This document shows, piece after piece, positions 1-5,472 of a DNA stretch of 5,529 nucleotides (position 1 is its first letter; each line of letters starts with the position of its first letter). The notes beneath the pieces are model-generated. The model saw only the letters and a list, made by a program, of their open reading frames with translations. It did no database searches and was not told where the DNA came from. The stretch is from positions 1 to 5,529 of the forward strand of contig JAFLJX010000219.1 of the NCBI GenBank assembly GCA_022712785.1, given 5' to 3'. Origin of the DNA: Mycoplasmatota bacterium (lineage in GTDB: Bacteria; Bacillota_I; Bacilli_A; Izemoplasmatales; Izemoplasmataceae). The position numbers were made by a program, and so were the translations under genes.

Positions 1-66
1 ACTATTGAAATCACAAAGAACGGTGCAAGTGTAACCATTGATGTAGATGTTTCATTTACTCGATAA
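1..66 (+). CDS. 3' end of an unrecognised protein (partial)
   Basis: An open frame enters from the left edge in frame 1 and ends at TAA 64-66, giving 21 C-terminal residues (TIEITKNGASVTIDVDVSFTR). The alternating polar/hydrophobic pattern suggests beta-strand, but I do not recognise a family. A strong intrinsic terminator begins 25 nt after the stop, which supports a real plus-strand gene ending here. It uses several C/G-ending codons (ATC, ACC, AAG, AAC) that are less frequent in the neighbouring genes, but 21 codons are too few to interpret. Function cannot be assigned. Confidence 0.6.
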   Translation, partial: TIEITKNGASVTIDVDVSFTR

Positions 67-91
67 GTTATAATATATATGAAACATAATT

Positions 92-130
92 AAAACAACA
101 AAGTTCTTTGGAAACTTTGTTGTTTTTTTT
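92..130 (+). terminator. Rho-independent terminator after the left-edge gene
   Basis: A perfect 14-bp inverted repeat (92-105 with 113-126) encloses a 7-nt loop (ctttgga) and runs directly into a T-tract ending at 130. It has the stem-plus-U-tract form of an intrinsic terminator for plus-strand transcription. It could also stop leftward transcripts, but the T-run on that strand is shorter (TTTTAATT), and the minus gene has its own terminator. Confidence 0.88.
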
Positions 131-133
131 CAT

Positions 134-160
134 AAAAAAAAGGAAAAGATATCTCTTCCT
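134..160 (-). terminator. Rho-independent terminator of the minus-strand zinc-ribbon gene
   Basis: Positions 141-160 form a near-palindrome. Read as minus-strand RNA it makes an 8-bp stem (AGGAAGAG with CUUUUCCU, one G-U wobble) around an AUAU loop, followed by eight U residues (plus-strand A-run 134-141). As plus-strand RNA the wobble becomes an A-C mismatch and there is no following U-tract, so the element is directional. The stop codon of the minus gene (159-161) lies in the foot of the stem. Confidence 0.75.
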
Positions 161-545
161 AAATTTTCAATATTTGATTACCACAGTATTCACATTCAGT
201 AGGAATCTTGTTTATAAAATTATTTGCATTACAAACAGGACACCTAACATTTATTTCTGTATCAAAGGAACTTGAATTTTTATTGTAATTTGATGAAACA
301 CTAGAGGTGTTATCATTATAATCATGATCATGCGAGAAATCTATATCATGAGGTTTTATTTCATTGAGTTGTGAATTGTCTTCTTCAAAGGGTGTATTTC
401 TGTTTGATTTAGAATAATTCTTCAAACCTTTAATAATTTTGAAAAATATTTTAAGAAGGAGTAAGATACCTCCAATCTCTGGATATATGAAATAAAGTAT
501 TACAGGAAAAATCCAATTAGTTATTTCAGCACGCTGTCTATTCAT
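159..545 (-). CDS. small membrane protein with C-terminal zinc ribbon (hypothetical)
   Basis: A 128-residue protein. Residues about 11-38 are strongly hydrophobic (WIFPVILYFIYPEIGGILLL region), enough for one or two membrane passes with a Pro/Gly break, followed by a basic stretch (KIIKGLKNYSK). Residues about 45-98 are a low-complexity, probably disordered linker rich in Asn, Ser and Asp with a HDHD patch (72-75). The C-terminus carries a four-cysteine zinc ribbon, CPVC (102-105) and CEYC (118-121), spaced CxxC-x12-CxxC. The start ATG (543-545) is preceded by GGAGG at 553-557 with a 7-nt spacer, so it is a genuine gene. It ends in TAG inside its own terminator. It is transcribed alone, divergent from acpP. 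The architecture (membrane anchor, linker, cytoplasmic zinc ribbon) is common among uncharacterised Firmicutes proteins; I cannot name a function. The single Trp (W11) is coded by TGG. Confidence 0.82.
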   Translation of the reverse strand: MNRQRAEITNWIFPVILYFIYPEIGGILLLLKIFFKIIKGLKNYSKSNRNTPFEEDNSQLNEIKPHDIDFSHDHDYNDNTSSVSSNYNKNSSSFDTEINVRCPVCNANNFINKIPTECEYCGNQILKI

Positions 546-575
546 TTGTCTACCTCCATTTTAATTCATCACTAT

Positions 576-581
576 ATTATA
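576..581 (-). promoter_or_regulatory. possible -10 box of the zinc-ribbon gene
   Basis: On the minus strand TATAAT reads at 581 to 576, about 31 nt before the start codon and upstream of its ribosome binding site. I see no convincing -35 box at the proper distance (the hexamer at 599-604 reads TACTAA), so this is a tentative call in very AT-rich DNA. Confidence 0.35.
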
Positions 582-665
582 CATTAAATAATGCTTGATT
601 AGTATAATTTTATCTTTTATAAACGAGATTAAATATATCTTTTATATGTTTTAAGACTTATCTAA

Positions 666-694
666 TTGACAAACAATCAAATACGAATTATAAT
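666..694 (+). promoter_or_regulatory. consensus sigma-A promoter of acpP
   Basis: The -35 box TTGACA (666-671) and -10 box TATAAT (689-694) both match the housekeeping consensus exactly, with an optimal 17-bp spacer. Transcription would begin near 701, leaving a leader of about 24 nt with AAGGAG at 712-717. The upstream DNA is extremely AT-rich and could act as an UP element. It implies strong constitutive expression, as expected for acyl carrier protein. I see no clear FapR-type palindrome. Confidence 0.9.
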
Positions 695-724
695 GACCTT
701 AATAAATCCTAAAGGAGTGAAACA

Positions 725-955
725 ATGATTTTTGATAAAGTAAAAGAGATAATTTGTGAAGAATTAGGAATAGAAGCAGATTTAGTTAAGATGGAAGCAA
801 GCTTATCTGACGATTTAGGGGCAGATTCACTAGATGCTATTGAATTAATAATGGCTGTTGAAGAAAAATTTGACGTTGAAATTTCTGATAATGATGCAGC
901 AAAAATTAAATTAGTTTCTGATATGGTTAATTTTTTAGAAGGAGCAGGAAAATAA
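725..955 (+). CDS. acpP: acyl carrier protein
   Basis: A 76-residue acidic protein of the usual ACP length. It carries the phosphopantetheine attachment motif GADSLDAIELIM, with Ser35 (Asp34-Ser35-Leu36) as the expected 4'-phosphopantetheine site. The four-helix pattern is visible: helix I at about 2-15, the modification site at the start of helix II, and DVEISDNDAAKIKLVSDMVNFL covering helices III-IV. Cytosolic; it carries acyl intermediates in type II fatty acid synthesis and donates them to lipid assembly. AAGGAG (712-717) lies 7 nt before the ATG. It is flanked by its own consensus promoter and its own terminator, so it is monocistronic here, not joined to fabD/fabG/fabF as in many bacteria. 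A specialised ACP for another pathway cannot be excluded, but no such genes lie nearby. Confidence 0.96.
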   Translation: MIFDKVKEIICEELGIEADLVKMEASLSDDLGADSLDAIELIMAVEEKFDVEISDNDAAKIKLVSDMVNFLEGAGK

Positions 956-981
956 TACTCGAAAATAGAGTATTTTTTTTT
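954..981 (+). terminator. Rho-independent terminator of acpP
   Basis: AATACTC (954-960) pairs with GAGTATT (968-974) around a 7-nt loop and is followed by a T-run to 981. The stem begins within the acpP stop codon (TAA 953-955). It separates acpP from the polA operon. Confidence 0.85.
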
Positions 982-997
982 ATTCAAAGTGGATATG

Positions 998-1006
998 TGG
1001 TAAAAT
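998..1006 (+). promoter_or_regulatory. extended -10 promoter of the polA operon
   Basis: TGG followed by TAAAAT (1001-1006) makes a TGn-extended -10 element preceded by TA (TATGTGGTAAAAT), a form common in low-GC Gram-positives. The -35 region overlaps the acpP terminator T-tract and is weak (TTTATT-like near 979-984). Transcription would start near 1013, leaving a short leader of about 20 nt that holds the polA ribosome binding site. It would drive polA, the CDF gene and fpg. Confidence 0.6.
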
Positions 1007-1032
1007 AAGAACTATGAACGAGGTGGAGCTAT

Positions 1033-3645
1033 ATGAAGAAACTAATCTTGATTGATGGATCAAACTTAATGTTTAGAGCTTATTACGGAACTGCATATTC
1101 TGGTAACTTAATGCAAAACTCTAAAGGGCAGTATACAAATGCAATTTTTGGATTTGTTAATATGATGAATTCTATTTTAAAAGAAGACTTTACTCATATA
1201 TTAGTCGCTTTTGATAAAGGTAAAAAAACTTTTAGACATGATAAATTAGAAACTTACAAAGCAGGACGAGCAAAGATGCCTGATGAGTTTAGATCGCAAA
1301 TAGATTTAATTAAGAAAAGTTTAGATGTTCTTGGTGTTAAACAGCGTGAAATTGCACTTATTGAAGCCGACGACATTATTGGTACGTATGCTAAAGTATA
1401 CTATGATCAATTTGATGAAATAGAAGTTTTATCAAATGATAAAGATATGCTTCAGTTAATTAATGATAAAGTAACTGTAAGAGCTGCAAAAAAAGGTAAA
1501 AATGTAATTTATGACACCCCATATTTAAATGAAACTCTTGGGTTAGCACCCAATCAGATAATTGATTTGAAAGGGTTAATGGGAGATGCTAGTGATAACT
1601 TACCGGGAATTCCTGGAGTTGGTGAAAAGACTGCAGTAAAATTACTAAAACAGTATGAAACATTAGAAGGTGTACTCGAACATAAAAGTGAAATTAAAGG
1701 TAAACTTGGTGAGAGAATTAATGAGTTTTATAAAGACGCTATACTTTGTAAAGAAATTGCTACAATTAAAGTAGATGTGCCTATTGAATATAAATTAGAT
1801 GAAGTAAAATATAATGGTGTAGTCGAAGAAGAAATGCTTGAATTTTTCAAGGAGTTAGAACTACACTCTTTAATCAAAAAATTTAATAAGAAAACAAATG
1901 TAATTTTAAAACAACTTGAATATGAGATTATTGACGATGTGTATAAATTAGATAAAATATTGATTAATGATTCATTTTTAGTATTAGAAACATTTAATCC
2001 TTACTATCATGAAGCAACAACGTTAGGATTTGGGTTAGTTAATAAACATGGTAACTTCTTTATACCATATGACATTGTTCATCAATCACTTTCAATGCAG
2101 ATGTATTTAAGTGACGAATCAATTAAGAAAAATGTTTTTAATGCTAAATTAATGGAAGTAGTATTAAAAAGAGACGGGTATGAACTAAAAGGTGTTGATT
2201 TTGATTTATTACTCGCAGCTTATATTTTAAATCCTAATAACACTAAAGAGGACTTTAGAGTTATTGTTTCTAAATTTGAGTATGATGACGTTTCGTACCT
2301 AGAAGAAGTATATCAAAAGGGAGCTAAGTATAGTATCCCTAGCATTGATAAATACAGCTTATATGCAGTTAAAAAAGCGAAAGCTATAAAAGAACTAAAA
2401 AAAGGATTAATAAAAGAATTAAAAGAAAATGATCAATACGACTTATTCTATGATATTGAATTACCATTAACTAGTGTTCTAGCTAGTATGGAGAGTGACG
2501 GAATTAATGTTGATATGGATTTACTTCATAAACTAAATTATGAAAATAAAGAAAAAATTGATAAATTAATTTTGGAAATTCATGAACTAGCAGGTCTTGA
2601 ATTTAATGTAAGTAGCCCCAAACAACTTGGTGAAGTGTTATTTGATAAATTACAATTACCATATGCTAAAAAAACAAAAACTGGATATTCTACAAATGTT
2701 GATATATTAAATAAGTTAAGACATCATCACCCAATAATTGAAAAAATTATGAGTTTTAGAACTTTATCAAAGTTGTATAGCACATATATTGTTGGACTTG
2801 AGAATAGTGTTTTATCTGATGGTAAAATACATACTATTTATCGACAAGCTTTTACTAGTACAGGTAGACTTAGTAGCGTTGAACCTAATCTTCAAAATAT
2901 CCCAATAAGATATCCCGAAGGTAAAGAAATTAGAAAAGTGTTTATTCCTAAAAAAGGTAATCTATTACTGGCTAGTGATTATAGTCAAATAGAATTAAGA
3001 GTACTCGCAGATATGGCAAATGAAGAAACACTAATAAAAGCATTTAAAAACAATGAAGATATACATACAATGACTGCGAAACTAATCTTTGACAAAGATG
3101 AAATTACTTCTTTAGAAAGAAGACAAGCAAAAGCAGTTAACTTTGGTATTATATATGGACAAAGTGCTTGGGGATTAAGTGAAGAGATAAACATAAATCC
3201 TAAAGACGCTGAAAGATTTATTAAAAAGTATTATGAAAAATTTGATGGAATTAAAAAGTTTATGGATAAAGTAGTGAGTGACACTAAGAGACTTGGATAT
3301 GCCGAGACTATTTATAAACGTAGAAGATATATTCCTGAACTTAATAGTAGTGTTTATATGCAACGAGAGTCAGGTAAAAGAAATGCGATGAACGCTCCTA
3401 TCCAAGGAAGCGCAGCTGATATTATTAAAATCGCAATGATAAAGGTTTATGAAGAAATGAATAAACTAAAAGTAAAATCAAGAATGTTACTTCAAATACA
3501 TGATGAACTTGTATTTGAAGTTGATAAAGATGAAGTTGACTTAATGGAAAAATTAGTTGTTGAAGTTATGGAAAATTGTGTACAACTAAAAGTTCCATTA
3601 AAGGTAGATGAGTCTATGGGGAGAAATTTACTAGAAACAAAATAG
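1033..3645 (+). CDS. polA: DNA polymerase I (5' nuclease plus polymerase, inactive 3'-5' exonuclease domain)
   Basis: 870 residues, the usual full length. Residues 1-290 are the 5'-3' flap nuclease, with metal-binding acidic residues in LIDGSN (D8), AFDKGK (D61), EADD (D113/D114), SNDKD (D136/D138) and GDASDN (D185/D188), then a helix-hairpin-helix at about 191-205. Residues about 295-465 are the 3'-5' exonuclease-like domain, but its catalytic acids are gone: the DxE of Exo I is replaced at LVLET (316-320), Exo II lacks its Asp (370-374), and the Exo III Tyr444 is followed by Lys448 where Asp is needed. This is the Bacillus-type non-proofreading state. Residues about 470-870 are the polymerase: motif A DYSQIELR (D649), motif B R696-K700-F704-Y708, motif C HDE (823-825). 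Cytosolic; it fills repair gaps and removes Okazaki RNA primers. AGGTGGAG (1021-1028) precedes the ATG. First gene of the operon; stop TAG. Its one Trp (W713) is TGG. Confidence 0.98.
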   Translation: MKKLILIDGSNLMFRAYYGTAYSGNLMQNSKGQYTNAIFGFVNMMNSILKEDFTHILVAFDKGKKTFRHDKLETYKAGRAKMPDEFRSQIDLIKKSLDVLGVKQREIALIEADDIIGTYAKVYYDQFDEIEVLSNDKDMLQLINDKVTVRAAKKGKNVIYDTPYLNETLGLAPNQIIDLKGLMGDASDNLPGIPGVGEKTAVKLLKQYETLEGVLEHKSEIKGKLGERINEFYKDAILCKEIATIKVDVPIEYKLDEVKYNGVVEEEMLEFFKELELHSLIKKFNKKTNVILKQLEYEIIDDVYKLDKILINDSFLVLETFNPYYHEATTLGFGLVNKHGNFFIPYDIVHQSLSMQMYLSDESIKKNVFNAKLMEVVLKRDGYELKGVDFDLLLAAYILNPNNTKEDFRVIVSKFEYDDVSYLEEVYQKGAKYSIPSIDKYSLYAVKKAKAIKELKKGLIKELKENDQYDLFYDIELPLTSVLASMESDGINVDMDLLHKLNYENKEKIDKLILEIHELAGLEFNVSSPKQLGEVLFDKLQLPYAKKTKTGYSTNVDILNKLRHHHPIIEKIMSFRTLSKLYSTYIVGLENSVLSDGKIHTIYRQAFTSTGRLSSVEPNLQNIPIRYPEGKEIRKVFIPKKGNLLLASDYSQIELRVLADMANEETLIKAFKNNEDIHTMTAKLIFDKDEITSLERRQAKAVNFGIIYGQSAWGLSEEININPKDAERFIKKYYEKFDGIKKFMDKVVSDTKRLGYAETIYKRRRYIPELNSSVYMQRESGKRNAMNAPIQGSAADIIKIAMIKVYEEMNKLKVKSRMLLQIHDELVFEVDKDEVDLMEKLVVEVMENCVQLKVPLKVDESMGRNLLETK

Positions 3646-3650
3646 GGGTG
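3644..3650 (+). promoter_or_regulatory. ribosome binding site that fixes the TTG start of the CDF gene
   Basis: AGGGGTG overlaps the polA stop codon (3643-3645) and ends 7 nt before TTG 3658-3660. The ATG at 3651-3653 is too close to this site and out of frame. The first in-frame ATG (codon 7) has no site of its own. The arrangement suggests translational coupling with polA. Confidence 0.75.
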
Positions 3651-3657
3651 ATGTATT

Positions 3658-4524
3658 TTGAAATTAGAATCAATAATGAAAAAAAGTTTTGTTGTAAACA
3701 TATTTTTAGTTATTGTTAAAATCCTAACTGGACTGTTTTTCAATAGTGTTGCATTGATTGCTGATGGGATACATAGTATTAGTGATTTATTAAGTGATGT
3801 TTTTGTAATTCTAGGTATAAGACACTCATTAAAACCAGCCGATGATGAACATCCTTTTGGGCATGGTAAATTTGAATATGTACTTAGTTTAATGTTAGGA
3901 GTGTTCATTTTAATAATTGCTTACGGTCTTGGTAAAGAGGTTTTAAACAACTATAATGAACCAGTAGTTATACCGGGAATTGTATCTTTAATAGTAGTTA
4001 TATTTGTGATGGTTATTAAACTATTTCTAGCTAGATACTTAATTAAAAAAGGTAAAGAAGAAGATAGTCAAATTATTAAAGCATCAGGTAGAGAGTCTTT
4101 AACTGATGTATTTAGTAGTATTGTAGTTTTCGTTGGTATTTTAGCTGTCTTAATTGGTGAAAAGTTTGGTATAGCAATATTACTTAAAGGTGATAAAATA
4201 GCTTCGGTGATTATAGCACTATTTATTATTAATATTGGGATTAGAATTATATATGAAGCAATAACTGCATTACAAGGTAAAGCAGTTAATCCAAAGATAT
4301 GTCAAAAATACAAAGAAATAATTAATAATGTTGAAGGTGTAATTGATGTTGACAATATTGATATGATTACTTATGGACCATATTATCAAACATTAGTAGA
4401 AATTCAAGTTGATGGAAATATCAGTGTTAAGGAAGGTCATGATATAGCTGATAAAGTTTCTGAGATTTTAAATAATGATGAAAAAATATGTCACATAGTA
4501 GTACATGTTAATCCAGGAGAATAA
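3658..4524 (+). CDS. cation diffusion facilitator (CDF) family metal efflux transporter
   Basis: 288 residues with the standard CDF layout. About six membrane segments lie between residues 10 and 200 (roughly 10-30, 31-53, 74-92, 103-125, 148-168, 180-198), followed by a cytoplasmic C-terminal domain (about 205-288) ending in HIVVHVNPGE, as in CDF regulatory domains. The family signature NSVALIADGIHSISDLLSD spans TM1-TM2, and PADDEHPFGHGKFEYV (60-75) is the conserved TM2-TM3 loop. It would export a divalent metal (Zn, Mn, Fe, Co or Cd) by proton antiport at the cytoplasmic membrane, acting as a dimer. The transport site is atypical: TM2 has H39-x3-D43 but TM5 has E146-x3-D150, where Zn transporters have His and many Mn transporters Asp, so the substrate is not assigned. 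TTG start, 12 nt after the polA stop. It lies within the polA-fpg operon. Confidence 0.93.
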   Translation: MKLESIMKKSFVVNIFLVIVKILTGLFFNSVALIADGIHSISDLLSDVFVILGIRHSLKPADDEHPFGHGKFEYVLSLMLGVFILIIAYGLGKEVLNNYNEPVVIPGIVSLIVVIFVMVIKLFLARYLIKKGKEEDSQIIKASGRESLTDVFSSIVVFVGILAVLIGEKFGIAILLKGDKIASVIIALFIINIGIRIIYEAITALQGKAVNPKICQKYKEIINNVEGVIDVDNIDMITYGPYYQTLVEIQVDGNISVKEGHDIADKVSEILNNDEKICHIVVHVNPGE

Positions 4525-4540
4525 TTAAGAGTTTAATTAT
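4521..4540 (+). repeat. perfect A/U hairpin between the CDF gene and fpg
   Basis: ATAATTAA (4521-4528) and TTAATTAT (4533-4540) are perfect inverted repeats around a 4-nt loop, overlapping the CDF stop codon and lying 6 nt before the fpg ribosome binding site. The stem has no G-C pair and no T-tract follows, so it is not a terminator. It might modestly affect mRNA stability or coupling, or be chance in AT-rich DNA. Confidence 0.4.
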
Positions 4541-4546
4541 GGAAAC

Positions 4547-4552
4547 AGGAGG
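4547..4552 (+). promoter_or_regulatory. AGGAGG ribosome binding site that decides the fpg start
   Basis: A perfect AGGAGG ends 7 nt before ATG 4560-4562. The upstream in-frame ATG at 4539 precedes this site and has no site of its own, and it would bury the catalytic N-terminal proline. Translation therefore starts at 4560. Confidence 0.92.
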
Positions 4553-4559
4553 CAATAAT

Positions 4560-5399
4560 ATGCCAGAACTACCAGAGGTCGAAACGGTAAGAAGAACATT
4601 AAATAATTTAATTTTAGGAAGAACTATTGAATCAATTGATATTCATTACTCTAAAATCATTAAAGATGTTTCAGTTACTGAGTTTAGAAAAAGATTAGTT
4701 GGACAAACATTAAAAGATATAGACAGATATGGTAAATATCTGATTTTTATCTTTGAAGATATTTCTCTAATCTCTCATTTGAGAATGGAAGGAAAATATT
4801 TTATAAAAGATAAATTTGATCCACTTGAGAAACACGAACACATAGTATTTAATTTCACAGATGGATCAACTCTTAGATATCATGATGTTAGAAAATTCGG
4901 GACAATGGATTTACGATTATTAGATAAAGTGTATACAACTCATCCAATTAGTAAACTTGGGTATGAACCATATGATAAATTAATGACAGTTAAACATTTA
5001 AAAGGAAAACTTAAAAATAAAAATAGAGCAATCAAAACTTGTTTGTTGGATCAAACAATCATAACTGGTCTAGGAAATATATACGTTGATGAAGTTCTGT
5101 TTTTATCGAATCTTCATCCTGAGACATTAGCTAGTACACTAAAAAATAATGATTGCAAAAACATTATTGAAAGTGCAACAAGTGTCTTATATAAAGCCAT
5201 AGAACTTGGTGGAACGACAATTAGAAGCTACACATCTAGTTTAGGTGTAACAGGAAGATTTCAAAATGAACTCAATGTTCACATGAAAAAAGGCGAGCCT
5301 TGTCCAAAGTGCTCTACTGTAATTGAAAAGAAAAAGGTCAATGGAAGAGGAAGTTATTATTGCCCAAAATGTCAAACAATTAATGAAGAAATTAACTAA
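4560..5399 (+). CDS. fpg (mutM): formamidopyrimidine-DNA glycosylase / AP lyase
   Basis: 279 residues, normal family length. It excises 8-oxoguanine and formamidopyrimidines from DNA, then cuts the abasic strand by beta,delta-elimination. The N-terminus MPELPEVET supplies the catalytic Pro2 (N-terminal after Met removal) and Glu3; Lys59 (RYGKYL) is the conserved phosphate-contacting lysine. The void-filling trio is present as Met76 (LRMEGK), Arg111 and Phe113 (YHDVRKFG). The helix-two-turn-helix covers about 160-190 with Asn173 in GLGNIYVDEVL. The C-terminal zinc finger has CPKC (248-251) and CPKC (268-271), with Arg263 in VNGRGSYYCP at its beta-hairpin tip. The start is set by the protein chemistry and by AGGAGG at 4547-4552. 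It lies 35 nt after the CDF gene and completes the polA operon, in the usual polA-mutM-coaE neighbourhood. Contains no Trp. Cytosolic. Confidence 0.97.
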   Translation: MPELPEVETVRRTLNNLILGRTIESIDIHYSKIIKDVSVTEFRKRLVGQTLKDIDRYGKYLIFIFEDISLISHLRMEGKYFIKDKFDPLEKHEHIVFNFTDGSTLRYHDVRKFGTMDLRLLDKVYTTHPISKLGYEPYDKLMTVKHLKGKLKNKNRAIKTCLLDQTIITGLGNIYVDEVLFLSNLHPETLASTLKNNDCKNIIESATSVLYKAIELGGTTIRSYTSSLGVTGRFQNELNVHMKKGEPCPKCSTVIEKKKVNGRGSYYCPKCQTINEEIN

Positions 5400-5426
5400 A
5401 GATATCTTTTTACTTTGATATTCTTA

Positions 5427-5435
5427 TGTTATAAT
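5427..5435 (+). promoter_or_regulatory. extended -10 promoter of coaE
   Basis: TGT followed by TATAAT (5430-5435), preceded by TA, is a perfect TGn-extended -10 element. No good -35 box sits at 17 bp (5407-5412 reads TTTTTA); TTGATA at 5415-5420 is too close (9 bp). Transcription would start near 5442, about 31 nt before the coaE ATG. With no terminator after fpg, coaE may also receive operon readthrough. Confidence 0.6.
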
Positions 5436-5472
5436 CTTTCAATAGGTATAACACCTTTAAGGAGTGGGAAAT

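Noticed and set aside
69..74. TATAAT just after the left-edge gene
   Set aside because: No -35 partner, and it would fire straight into the terminator at 92-130.
709..987. Open frame on the minus strand, 92 codons, antisense to acpP
   Set aside because: It is the mirror of the acpP coding sequence, Ser/Ile-rich with no recognisable domain, and runs through the acpP promoter-proximal site and terminator.
1014..1055. Short out-of-frame ATG reading frame (13 codons) overlapping the polA start
   Set aside because: It begins at the predicted transcription start with no ribosome binding site; the codons simply overlap the polA site and start.
3651..3657. ATG at 3651 as an alternative start after polA
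   Set aside because: It is out of frame with the CDF protein and only a base from the Shine-Dalgarno sequence.
2985..3908. Three minus-strand open frames (2985-3194, 3175-3363, 3492-3908) opposite polA and the CDF gene
   Set aside because: All lie antisense to clearly conserved coding DNA and show low-complexity shadow translations; the last spans the junction of two real genes.
4539..4559. Upstream in-frame ATG giving Fpg a 7-residue extension
   Set aside because: Fpg needs an N-terminal proline for catalysis, and the AGGAGG at 4547-4552 lies downstream of this ATG and serves 4560.
5398..5409. AAAGATATCTTT palindrome after fpg, considered as a terminator
   Set aside because: The stem is too short once a loop is allowed and all but one or two pairs are A-U; only a few T residues follow. 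A minimal hairpin at best.
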